NCBI GenBank assembly: GCA_021432605.1
Contig: MU271152.1
Coordinates: 434,001 to 498,000, forward strand
Length of the DNA: 64,000 nucleotides
Direction: 5' to 3'
Origin: Coniochaeta sp. PMI_546
Lineage: Eukaryota; Ascomycota; Sordariomycetes; Coniochaetales; Coniochaetaceae
Part shown: positions 1-9,631 of the stretch, piece after piece
How positions within the stretch are numbered: position 1 is the first letter of the stretch
Layout: each line of letters begins with the position of its first letter
Position numbers and translations under genes: made by a program
The notes under the pieces: generated by a model
Told to the model about the DNA's origin: nothing
Database searches by the model: none
What the model saw: the letters and a program-made list of their open reading frames with translations, nothing else

Positions 1-651
1 GTGTCACATGCAGATCAAGTGCGACCAACGTCTCTTCCACCAGAGATGGACAAAAAGGCAGAAGAAGCGCACACAAACGGTACAGCACACGAGAATCATA
101 CGAGAGAAAACGGCGAAGTATCCAAAAGCAACAGCAACTCTACATCACAACCCCGCGCTCTAGCAGCACCAACCTCCGTCGCGGACGTCGAAATGGCCGA
201 ACCCCCAGAACCAGACGTCCCTCACGCCGCACCCCCCTCCTACCAAGCCACGAACCCCAGTCCCCCGGCCTCAATCACAACCTCGGCAGCAGACGACCTC
301 TTCATCCACCCGCTCTTCCTCGCCCCCCGCTCCGCCCGCCCGGACAGGGACCAGGGCCTGCCCGACCAAGAAGCGGAAGACGTCCGGCGCCTCCTGCAGC
401 TCTACGTCCAGAAGCAGGAGGAGGTCTGCCGCGGCACCAGGAAGCTCTACGAGGGCCTGCTCCGCGCAGACCGGTACCGCAAGACCGTCCTCGCCTGGTC
501 CAAGGCCGAGGCCCATCGCGGAGAGCTGAGCGACGGGGAGGACTGGTACGATCGCGAGGAGTGGGGGCTCGTCGACGATCTGAAGAAGGGCCACGACGAG
601 GAGGAGGAGGAGACGGCGCAGACGCAGAAGAAGACTAGGAATCGGAAGTAG
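1..651 (+). CDS. rxt2: Rxt2-like subunit of the Rpd3L histone deacetylase complex (C-terminal part, 5' end outside window)
   Basis: Open from the first base to the TAG at 649-651. The first codon is GTG and is internal, not a start, so the gene is cut by the window edge. The visible 216 residues begin with a low-complexity Ser/Thr/Pro-rich stretch. A conserved block follows: an IHP-x-FL motif near residue 102, PDRDQGLP near 113, LLQLYVQKQEE near 130-140, and the signature GELSDGEDWYDREEWGL near 173-189. The tail is acidic and then basic. This block matches what I know of the C-terminal region of filamentous-fungal Rxt2 proteins. Rxt2 is a non-catalytic subunit of the nuclear Rpd3L/Sin3 deacetylase complex, which represses transcription. 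The identification rests on remembered family sequence, and the N-terminal Rxt2 domain is not visible here. Confidence 0.72.
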   Translation: MSHADQVRPTSLPPEMDKKAEEAHTNGTAHENHTRENGEVSKSNSNSTSQPRALAAPTSVADVEMAEPPEPDVPHAAPPSYQATNPSPPASITTSAADDLFIHPLFLAPRSARPDRDQGLPDQEAEDVRRLLQLYVQKQEEVCRGTRKLYEGLLRADRYRKTVLAWSKAEAHRGELSDGEDWYDREEWGLVDDLKKGHDEEEEETAQTQKKTRNRK

Positions 652-1225
652 GTCTGCCGCCGGGTCGCGGTTTGATGTGCCAATGTCAGGGTTGGGAAAA
701 CAGAGGGCTTGTTTGTATTTGGGGCGTGTCATTGGCGTTTTTGGCGGGAAAAGCTATAGGGAATCGGAATGCCTTGGATGGCATGCACGGGACCCCATGG
801 CAGGGCAAGCGAGATCAAGTAGAGTTCGATACCGTTTTGGGGCAGACGTGAACAGGATTAGATCATGTCAATATACGTAACGACGATGATCCCTTACACA
901 AACAAACCTTCATTCTCCCTGTGCGATATACCGCAACCGAGACCTATTAGAGGTGGGATATGCTTCTTGTTTTCGAAAGCTCGCTCTGGTATGATGCCAT
1001 TTGCCCGAGGAAGAAATATAAGGGCCATATGTCGCTGTGGCCAAGGCCATTACTACTCGGGGTGAGAAGGAAGTTGCAAAAGTAAAAGAGACTCCGGCCC
1101 ATGATATCCGTGACCATAATACCCAAGAAAAAAGCAAAACAAGAGCAACATCCCTAGTGTGACCGTAGAGAACTCCACAAACCCCGGCGACCTTGTAAGT
1201 GCAAAAAGACGCGAATGGTCAGACG
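652..1225. other. Intergenic, convergent 3' ends of rxt2 and ubc8
   Basis: Between two converging stop codons. The small ORFs here have no recognisable protein features. It presumably holds both 3' UTRs and polyadenylation signals. I see no RNA gene or repeat. Confidence 0.6.
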
Positions 1226-2304
1226 TTATACCTCGTCCATCTTACCCGCGGGCTCCTCGTCGTCTCCGTCGTCGTCGCCGAAGCTGGCTACCGAGGACAT
1301 GTCGTCGTCGTCCGCGCTTTCCTCCCCTGCGTCGTCGGCTGCGTCTTTGCTGGCGTATTTCGAGACGTATTCTGGAAGACGGGAGGGTTGCCGTTAGCTG
1401 GCTACCAGGTCGACAGCTGAGAGGAAGATGGGGGAGGGGGGGAGGGTGTCCTTACCCTTGACTTTGGCGTCGTATCCCTTAGGCTCCCGCATGAGGAGGG
1501 CGGCGGCCTCGCCGTTCAGGGGATCCGTTGGGTTTGGATACCGCAGTAGCTGCGGAAGGAAGACCTCGAAGATATTGATCATATCGAACATGGGCGACCA
1601 GGTCTGGTTGATGACGTCCAAGCAAACTGATCCCGACCTAGAAATGTCCCAAGTTGTTCATCTTAGCCCATGTTTTCTCCTTTTGCCTCGCTCTTTTTTC
1701 TAGGGCCGACTTCTCTCCTCTCCTCCTCTTCCCTCTACATAGGCAGGTCCACTTACAGTTCGTCGATGTTGGGGTGGAAGATGCGGTTTACGAATCCGAT
1801 GCTAGGAGATTTGTAGGGGTACTGGTCCGGTAGCTCGACGTGGACTTTCCACAGGCCGCCCTCGAACGGTGCTGTTCGTGTGACGTGTAAGTAAGGTGTT
1901 CTCCAGGCGGTAGTTATGAGGGGGAATTAACACTCACTCTCTGCCGGACCCTTGAACTTGACATAGAATTCTTGCCTGTGAATGGGGTGTTAGAAGGAGC
2001 TGCGGAAGTTGTGGTGATTCCAGGCACGTACACTGCCGAAATGTTAGCTTTTCTCGAAGCTGGGATCAGGCACCCGAGTTCGGTCTTGGTGTGGGCCGAC
2101 TTACTGTTATCGTTGACGAGGGTTACCTCATAGTCACTCATGAGCCTGGTACTGTCAGCAAGGCGACGCATGGCTGCCTGCGAAAGGACAGTGTTCATAC
2201 ATCTTCATCACCTAGCGAAGGAGGATCAGTATCTGAGCTTCCTTGCCCGCGTCTCGGATCCTTGAACTTACATCTGTCTCGATCCGGCGGCGTGGAGAAC
2301 TCAT
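1226..2304 (-). CDS. ubc8: Ubiquitin-conjugating enzyme E2 of the Ubc8/UBE2H class, with a 1-nt exon
   Basis: Spliced model, exons in gene order: 2304-2272, 2211-2201, 2145-2105, 2032 (one base), 1975-1938, 1871-1757, 1637-1456, 1371-1226. Together they make 567 nt, 188 residues plus stop. The protein starts [11 protein letters not shown], carries the E2 fold with HPNIDEL just before the catalytic Cys in [13 protein letters not shown], and ends in the acidic Ser/Asp-rich tail typical of this class (human UBE2H has 183 residues). Ubc8 works with the GID/CTLH ligase in glucose-induced degradation of gluconeogenic enzymes. Every junction has GT...AG ends. The first four exons are very short (33, 11, 41 and 1 nt). 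The conserved Met of NDNMQEF is split A|T|G across three exons. The family call is certain; the 1-nt exon is inferred from the conserved protein and frame. Confidence 0.93.
2032..2032 (-). other. ubc8: Single-nucleotide exon 4 of ubc8
   Basis: On the minus strand the upstream intron (2104-2033, 72 nt) starts gtaagt, contains gctaac and ends ggcag. The next base is T, followed at once by gtacgt, which opens the next intron (2031-1976, 56 nt) with tctaac and a cacag end. Joining A (2105), T (2032) and G (1975) gives ATG. This restores NDNMQEFYVKF, a segment conserved in yeast Ubc8 proteins. Skipping the base and joining to cacag shifts the frame. Confidence 0.8.
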
Positions 2305-3916
2305 TGTGAGGGAGAGCGGTACGGCTCGCGACGTGGGAATCGATCTTCTTTCGGTCAAGTTTTTGTGGTTGTCCTCTAAACTGAGTCTTTCTGCTGCGGC
2401 CTGTGTGGCGCTATCATGCAACGGTTGATGGGTTATGGCCGAAATGCACCAACGAACAGGCGGGTAGCAACGAAAGCTTGATGGCAGGTGTGTCTTGTTC
2501 GAATAAATAGATGGGAGAGTGTTGAACCGAGATCTGTCTGGCTGTTGCGGTAATGGTTGAGAAATGTAGTCAAGGTTCGAACTTGAAGTTGGGCAACGGA
2601 TGAAGATGTGACCGATTCAAGAGAGGAGGAGTGACGGATCAGCGTGGCATAAGGTAAGTCACTGGTCATGGAGCCATCGATAAGCTGCCCCTGCCGAAGA
2701 TTAGGCGGAGTCGCGGACCTTATCGGGCGTCTCCACGTACTGTGTGCTGATGACGTTGGGGTTGCTCCCAATCGTTTTGCCATCAGGGTGTTTTCTAGTT
2801 TCATACTTATGCAACCTCCAGGTGCACAGAGTCTCTGCATGCTATGTTTGCGTGCAGCAGCTATGATGTATCTTACTTGGGACATGTAAATCATCTACAA
2901 TGACTGCTGTCCATACAGTAACAACACACGGAGCCTGAGACCACGTCTTCGTGGTTGAGGAATGGCAATCGAAGCCCAACCACTTTACCGCGAACGGAAG
3001 TGGGGGAACCAGACTTGGTGGCGTCTGACCAGCGAGCAGCGGCCAGGTCCAAGTGACCGGATTACATGTCGGCTGCGATTCTGCAGGGCATTTTCAGCTT
3101 TTCCAGGTCAGATTCCGTACTTGGCATGCGCCGTTTCAGTGGGGTGCTAGTGTATTAAGTACACGCAGTACGTCAAATCACGTGTATCCTCCGCACTATT
3201 CTTTGTTTCTTCACCCTGTGACAGTACAGTGCAGAAACACTCCCCAGAGTCAGTCCAGGTGATCAAGGTGAACAAGGTCAGGGCGGGGGAGTACACCGGC
3301 TGCCCACCCCGCCCTGCTCTGCCTCGGCTTGTTCGGTGACTCTGTTAATATCGCACAGGAGTTTTGGGTGCCTGACACGTCAAACCTTGAGGTGATTGCT
3401 CATGTTCAAGCTGATTCAGTGCCTGCCGAGCCTCTACAGTCTACATCTACACGTGTTATAAGTCGTGTGACTCTAAGCTTGTTATACATGGTTTGCAGCG
3501 TGAGTAATCAAGCAAAGCTCGGTAAAATGGCGGGAGTAAGGTAGACTTGTACACTTGTACACTAGAGTCCGTAGCCGTAACTCCGGCTCGGCTCTTTCTT
3601 CAGCAAGCAGGCTCCATTCTAGAAGCAGCGCCGTGCCCCTTGGACCCCTGGCCGGATTCGCTACTCCAGAATTTGGACAGAGATACTCAATTGTACGCAT
3701 GCAAAAACCATCATGACCAGTGTAATAAAAAGCTGACGAAAAATTTGCGCCCCAACAACCGAAGTAGCTGTTCTTCTCATTCTTTCCTCACTTCTTCTTC
3801 CATCGTAACTGATATTGACTTCTTGTTTTTGCATTTCCCTTTCCCTTCCGGCTTGCAGCATCCCTCAACAAATATATTCCATACCCAGATCCAGGGTTAG
3901 GGTTCATCAAGTACAC
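2305..3916. other. Intergenic, divergent promoter region of ubc8 and the panB-type gene
   Basis: About 1.6 kb with only unsupported ORFs. The longest, 153 codons at 2433-2894 on the minus strand, has no motif or fold that I recognise. It holds a telomere-like dodecamer at 3893-3904, just before the downstream ATG, and a short direct repeat of acttgtac near 3545-3560. Promoters of both flanking genes are expected here. Confidence 0.55.
3893..3904. promoter_or_regulatory. Telobox-like AGGGTTAGGGTT, 5' of the panB-type gene
   Basis: Exact dodecamer of two telomere-type repeats, ending 12 bases before the ATG at 3917, so inside the likely 5' UTR or core promoter. Identical copies lie at 5929-5940 and 59412-59423, and an 11-base match at 45952-45962. 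A regulatory role is inferred from this recurrence. Confidence 0.45.
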
Positions 3917-4992
3917 ATGTACCTCTCACACACCCTTGCAAGGTCGTGTGCCTCCCTATCCCGGAGCACACGACCAACGAGCCTGGCTGCCCGGCCACTC
4001 CTGTCAGCCCTACAGACAAGACACAGCTCGCACTCTCCGCTAGGGACACCACCAGCCAACCCGCGCAAGAAAGTAACCATCGGCACCCTCCGGTCCCTCT
4101 ACAGGAAGAACGAGCCAATCACCATGATCACCGCCCACGACTTCCCCAGCGCCCACGTCGCCGACGCAGCTGGCATGGAGATGATCCTCGTCGGTGACAG
4201 CCTAGCAATGGTAGCTCTGGGCATGGAAGACACTAGCGAGGTGCTTGTCGAGGAGATGTTGTTGCACTGCCGGTCCGTTGCCCGAGCCACCAAGGGAGCC
4301 TTCACTGTAAGTATAAACCCCTGACCCCTAACCAATTCCCTACATTCACTAAATCCAACCAGGTTGGCGACCTCCCAATGGGATCATATGAAGTCTCGCC
4401 GGAGCAAGCCCTGCAAACCGCCATCCGCTTCGTCAAGGAGGGCCGCGTGCAGTCCGTCAAGCTCGAAGGCGGCAAGGAGATGGCGCCCACCATCCGCAAG
4501 ATCACCGCAGCCGGGATCCCAGTCCTGGGCCACGTCGGCCTAACGCCCCAACGCCAGAACGCCCTGGGCGGTTTCAGGGTGCAGGGCAAGACCACCTCCG
4601 GTGCCTTAAAGGTCCTCGAGGACGCGCTAGCCATCCAAGAGGCGGGCTGCTTTGCCATGGTGCTGGAGGCGGTGCCGGCTGATGTGGCGAGCATAGTGAC
4701 CAAGAAGCTGTCAATCCCAACGATTGGGATAGGAGCCGGGAACGGATGCTCGGGTCAGGTGCTGGTGCAGGTTGATATGAGTGGTTATTTTCCGCCAGGG
4801 AGGTTTCTGCCCAAGTTTGTGAAGAAGTATGGGGATGTCTGGAGTGAGAGCTTGAGGGCTATCGAGACATATCGGGACGAGGTCAAGAGTCGGCAGTATC
4901 CCGCGCTGGAACATACGTATCCAATTCCCGGCGAGGAGTTGAAGGCTTTTGAGGAGGCTGCTGAGGGTGTCAGGGTCAAGGAGACGTCTTGA
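3917..4992 (+). CDS. ecm31: 3-methyl-2-oxobutanoate hydroxymethyltransferase (ketopantoate hydroxymethyltransferase)
   Basis: Two exons, 3917-4306 and 4363-4992, give 339 residues. The 56-nt intron starts gtaagt, contains ccctaac and ends ccag, in phase 0. The enzyme transfers a hydroxymethyl group from 5,10-methylene-THF to ketoisovalerate, the first committed step of pantothenate and CoA synthesis. The PanB metal and substrate motifs are all present: ILVGDSL with the first metal Asp, VGDLPMGSYE with the second, and VKLEGGKE with the catalytic Glu. IGIGAGNGCSGQ follows later. The first 45 residues or so are rich in Arg, Ser and Leu with few acids, consistent with a mitochondrial presequence. 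The ATG at 3917 is the first in frame with this leader. Homologues: bacterial PanB, yeast Ecm31. Confidence 0.96.
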
Positions 4993-5165
4993 GGAGACGG
5001 CTCTCGTTCATATGGTTGCATTGTGCTAGCCGGCGTCGGTGGGATATTTGTAGCATAGCCTTGCGGTGACTGCATGTTTCGAATACCATAATGATTTGGT
5101 GCGAGGGATGTTGCTGGTAGATAGAGCTGTGGTTACTTTGAATAGCGAGAGCGGTGAGAGCCAGG

Positions 5166-5700
5166 TTATCCAAAGGCTGGAGTCATAGAATAAGAGACAT
5201 TGAGCTCATTATTGGCATCTTTGAAGCACTACATCATCGTTCAGCATGCACTCGACAATCTGAGTTTGATATACACTCACCCGCCACAGATTGCCCACGA
5301 CCTCGTCTAAAGCCGGCGCAAAGGTATTGTTGATATAGAGGAAGACACTCTCTGTGTCCTTGACCTTCAAGGCCTTCCGCACATGTGCCACAACGTTCTC
5401 GAACTTCTGCGTGCTGGTAACTCTTACTCGTTGTTGTCTAATGCCTGGTGCCGCACCTACTGGCCTGAACCGGATGACGACCTTCTCAAGAGGGAAGCCG
5501 CCAGCAGCGGCGAGAGCAGCTGTAGCATCGCGTGGAAGGCTCATAAGTACAGTAGATGCGGTCATGGTAAGAGGTAAATCTGGAGATGATGGCCTCTCGG
5601 CAATGGGTGAGGCTTGTGGTGAGCTGTCAGATGGCAGGGCAGGGGTGACCTGTGCTGATGTAAACCGCCCTGGAGGGGGAGACGACGGTGTGGAAGCCAT
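5166..5700 (-). CDS. atg12: Ubiquitin-like autophagy protein Atg12
   Basis: Exons 5700-5281 and 5228-5166 give 160 residues. The 52-nt intron starts gtgagt and ends tgtag, in phase 0. Without splicing the frame runs into a short wrong tail; with splicing the protein ends [20 protein letters not shown]. The terminal Gly is the residue conjugated to Atg5. Residues 1-70 are Ser/Pro-rich and probably disordered. Residues 70-160 form the ubiquitin-like domain ([32 protein letters not shown]). Atg12 is activated by Atg7, transferred by Atg10 and linked to Atg5, and the conjugate with Atg16 drives Atg8 lipidation on the growing autophagosome. The ATG at 5700 is the first in frame. Confidence 0.95.
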
Positions 5701-8012
5701 CCTGAGGGGCCAAGAGCCAAAAGTATGCCAAAGTCTGGCGGCGAAGCAGTGTTGTGATTTGCTTGCTATCTAGGAACAGTCAGAAGTTTCAGAGAATGCG
5801 ATGACAATTTCACTGCTTGATGTTTCTCGTGAAGCAGAAATGATGGCTTCAGGGTGTACGCAAGTTTGATATCGGAGCTGGTGAGCCTTCCTGCCTGTTT
5901 TGTGGATATACACCCCTCCAGCGCCTCGAGGGTTAGGGTTTGTCGGACGTTACGGCGGCTGGAGTACGGTGATGGGTGACGCGAGATGTTCTCATCCGCA
6001 ACACTGGAGGTGAAAGTTTTGAGTAGACGCGGTGTCATAAACTAGAGATGGCAGAATCGGCTGGTTTGTTCGAAAATGAAATTGCAAATAAGACAATTTG
6101 GTGGGTGGCAAGAGCAGCCAACGTTCCACGGCACATGGTTGCATTCTGTTTGCATCACAGTCATCAAGGCATTAGAAGTCCTAAGATCTGGCTGTTTGTT
6201 ACCTTCGCTCTCACGGCGTGGTACTCAGTTTGGTTCTCCTGGAGATCTTCGAGAAGCATGCGCAAGGTCGTTCAGCAAACCTGCTGCGTCCACGACATAA
6301 CAGAAGGTGAAGGCCCTGGGGTCCGGAAGATGGGCATCCAACCTGTCAGGCACCCTGATATCCAATCCTGACCCTTTGGTCCATGGCCATTAAAACGAGC
6401 GCCAATGAAAATGGAGGCGAGACATGCTCACACTATCTTATTCTGGCCTAAATTGAATTTCAATCACCGAAACCGGTAGGTAGCTGACTGTAGATCTCGA
6501 CTGCAAGAAAGTGTAAGAAGGGTAACAGCGCCTCCTTGGTTCCTTTCCAAAATTCTAGGATACAAATCTTTCAACAATCACGTCGACGTTCGTTATACGT
6601 TCACAATGGCGATTGTATAGTAAAGCAGGAAAATCTCTATTCCGAAGAATGGGATAGCCATATCCAGGTCTGCAACCTTTCCCCAAGGTGAGGGAGAGAT
6701 TGACAGGGAGAGATCATGATCTTTTTAAGAGGCAGAAAGCCCCACCCTTGTTCTAGATCCCGTTGTCGCGTGGTTCTCTCGAGCTAAGGCGAGGCTGAGG
6801 TCTATCAAGCCAATGAAATCGACATGTCGTGCCGGGCTAGACCCGCTTGGCAGCGGAAGGATGGCCCCTCTTTAGCCTTGCTGGTCATACGATTTAGACA
6901 GAAAATGGAGAGAGTTCTGCGAGTCGTCTGCAACACAGCTTTTTAGACCCCTGGATGGGATTGTCCTTTGACAGAAGCTCACACTGGCTCACTGCCCCAA
7001 GCGGAATTCTTCCACGGGGCGAATCAGGCCATTATGGACAATTTTCTGGCTATCTCGGCAGAGAGGGAGCGGGAAGGTCTGGTTGAATCTACAATGTCTG
7101 CATCTCGCTTTTCCTCAACCATTTTGCGCCAGTCACTGTTCTGTGACCTGTCCTTAAGTGTCGCTAGCGGAGAGCTCTCTTGAATCGTTGTATACGATAT
7201 CCATTCACCACTCACGGGACACCACCCTGACGAACTTTCCCGTGAATCGATGATCCGATAACTGCTCGTCTTCCGTCAGCAGCCCTTGATCTGACTACCG
7301 CCACGCTGACTGTCCTTTGGCCGTCTGGACCTTTCAATTTACTGTCTTGCAGCAGCATACTGCGCTCGTAAACGCGCCTCGGCAGTGGTCTCTTTCTGTC
7401 GCTCATGTTAGTCTCGTAGTATCGATACGGACCAACCGCTGTCAACCTGCGACCACGACCACCGCTGTCCTACACTTTTTACCTTCTCTCATATCAAGTC
7501 GGATATCTATCCTGCGTTCTCTAACAGGTCTTGATTCTCCTCGGGTCCCCTTATCTGGCTATCCTGAGAGACCTACCAGCCACTACCTGGTACCGGGTCG
7601 CATTCCTTGGTGCACTCACGACTCGCCGCGATCCAGAAGTCGATAACAGGCTGCTGATCTTCATCGCTAAAAGAGCTCAATCTTTTGGGGTGGCCGACCC
7701 GGTCGACTCGGATTCAGCACTGGCTGTCCCCAAGAACCCCTCCAAGAAGTTCAACTTGCAATCCAATAAGAATTGTGAGGGCCTTGCTTGTCCATACAGC
7801 AATCGGAACGGCGTCCTCCAATCCCTGCAATCCCTCAGGTCTCACCAGATACTCGTCCGAGCAGTGGGGATAGCTGTTTTGTACAACTGCCAAGGACTAA
7901 TCCGTCCGGTGGCTGCTTTCTTTTACCAGGCCATAGCTCCGGTCTCATTCCAAGACCAGATACTGGGTCCACAACTCCACGGCCGCCAAGGTCGGGATGC
8001 TGAGGTGTGATC
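5701..8012. other. Long intergenic region, divergent promoters of atg12 and the bHLH gene
   Basis: About 2.3 kb without a supportable protein gene. ORFs at 5766-6038 (-), 6048-6371 (+), 7317-7646 (+) and 7531-8010 (+) show no family features, and the 159-codon one at 7531 begins with TTG, not ATG. A telobox-like dodecamer lies at 5929-5940. The right half is probably a long 5' leader of the bHLH gene and contains an overlapping upstream ORF at 7997-8059. Confidence 0.5.
5929..5940. promoter_or_regulatory. Telobox-like AGGGTTAGGGTT, 5' of atg12
   Basis: Exact copy of the dodecamer at 3893-3904, here 229 bases upstream of the atg12 ATG and in the opposite orientation relative to the gene. Function is inferred only from recurrence. 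Confidence 0.45.
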
Positions 8013-8059
8013 ATGGATCCAAACGCGCTCAGACAGCTTGGTTTCTTCACAGTGCCTAA
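7997..8059 (+). promoter_or_regulatory. Upstream ORF overlapping the bHLH start codon
   Basis: An ATG at 7997, 16 bases before the main ATG and out of frame with it, opens 20 codons that end at TAA 8057-8059, inside the main coding region. If it is in the mature mRNA it would compete with the main start. A leader intron or a later transcription start could remove it, so its role is inferred. Confidence 0.4.
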
Positions 8060-9631
8060 CAGTCAGGTACGGTCCTTTCAGGACGCTGGCGAGGTGTTGG
8101 CGTCATCATCGTCATTTAGCTCCGCTACTGACACTGAGCAGACCGTGAACCCGGTTGACCAGACCTTCAACCTGACAGACGGACAGTCGAATCCGTCCAG
8201 TTCACTATGGGATTCGAACACAGTCACAAGAGCCCAGGGAGTCTCTAACACATCGTCGACGGCGCCAACGAGCCTCTCCCTTGATTTCTTGCTTCAGCCA
8301 CCCTCACCAGTCGAGCAGGGCAGGGGCTCTATGAAGCAGCCATCATCCGCACGGTCTTCAGTGTCTGGTCAGACTCGTCAGATTCTACCTACAAGGCCCC
8401 CAAGGACGAGAGACGGGCATGAGAGGAAGCGGTCGAAGCTCAGCACCGAAGCTACCCCCTTTGACTCTCTGGACTACTGGATGCAGTTCGATAATGAGGA
8501 CAGCCTCGCGGACATTCCAGAGTCCATGACTGCCGAGATCCTTGAGTCCAAATCTAAAAACAGGCAATCCCAAGAACCACGGTGAGTAAGCAGCACTAGC
8601 TTGGCCGCGCTTTCCTTGGACGGCGCTACCATTTATAGGGGTGTCGACTGACATGGCGTTAACGAAGATCTATAAATCCATCTCAGACCCTAAATACCAC
8701 GGCGCCCTCTCTACCGCCTATGGCAGCGCGAATGGATGATTTCGGGGACGACAGCGCACTCGATAACGCCCTATCGGACGATGAAGATTTCTCGGGTATC
8801 AACCTAGCTGATGAGATGTCGAAGATAGATACAATGCCTCAGACAGACATACCTCAACGAGAAGGACTCTACTCGACCCCTCTTAGCTGGGAAAGGCCTC
8901 AGCCAGGAATACGAATGGACCAGCTAATTGGCTTCACGCCCCCAAGTCTAAACGAAGCTGAGCAGAGGCGACTAATAGCCATCGCGATGAACCCCGGTCC
9001 TAGTATGGGAGGTTTGGGATCGAACTTGATGTTCGGCCTGAATTCCGGACTCAGTACACCGGGGGTTTCTGGCTATGGCACAACTGCGATGAGTCAGGTG
9101 ACGGATTCGGCTCCGCTACCGAAACCGGCCGCTCCTTCACAATCAAGGCCTCAGCCTAAGAGGCAAACGAGTACCACTACGGAGAAGGGAACCGGAAATG
9201 CAAAGGGCGGCGACAGAGCGGCGCACAACGATATCGAACGGAAGTACCGGACGAATCTGAAGGATAGAATTGCTGAGCTCAAGAGCGCGGTCCCGGCCTT
9301 GCAATCAATATCGGAGGATGCGGGAGACGATGACGAGCCATCGCAGCCGGGGAGGGCGCCGAAAGTCAGCAAGGTTCGTGACATGAATCCTATGGCTCAG
9401 TGGACAAGAGATGAGCAATGGACTAACCGGAGAACATAGGGCACGGTGTTGACGAAGGCGACAGAGTACATCCAGCAGCTGGAGCGGAGGAACAAGCAGA
9501 TAATGACGGAGCACCAGACTTTATCTAGACGTCTACAGGCGTTCGAGCAGTTGTTGGCCGCGCAGGCGAGACCTGCATTCCGCGTACCCGACTACAGTAG
9601 AACCCTATTTGATCCGAGAGCGTTCTGTTGA
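8013..9631 (+). CDS. SREBP-type bHLH transcription factor without membrane anchor
   Basis: Exons 8013-8581, 8668-9373 and 9440-9631 give 488 residues. The ATG at 8013 is used because the upstream in-frame codon is GTG. The first 370 residues are Ser/Pro/acid-rich and look disordered. The basic region reads AAHNDIERKYRTNLKDRI near residue 375, with Tyr where most bHLH proteins have Arg; that Tyr marks the SREBP class. Helix 1 is IAELKSAVPAL. A long acidic loop follows, then helix 2 (KGTVLTKATEYI) and a leucine zipper to about residue 470. Intron 2 (9374-9439, gactaacc branch, catag end) falls between loop and helix 2. Intron 1 uses an AAG acceptor at 8667, the only one I found that keeps the frame open. 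There are no C-terminal membrane spans or Scap-type domain, so it resembles soluble members such as Aspergillus SrbB rather than SrbA. Targets cannot be read from sequence. Confidence 0.86.

Noticed and set aside
1-651. GTG at position 1 as a start codon
   Set aside because: Fungal nuclear genes start with ATG, and Rxt2 proteins are longer. The frame simply enters from outside the window.
2433-2894. 153-codon minus-strand ORF between ubc8 and the panB-type gene
   Set aside because: No domain, and lies in the region where divergent promoters are expected.
3893-3904. Reading the telomere-like dodecamers as a chromosome end or a fused telomere
   Set aside because: Each copy has only two repeat units and sits between intact housekeeping genes.
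7531-8010. 159-codon ORF ending just before the bHLH start
   Set aside because: Begins with TTG and has no features; its stop next to the main ATG seems coincidental.
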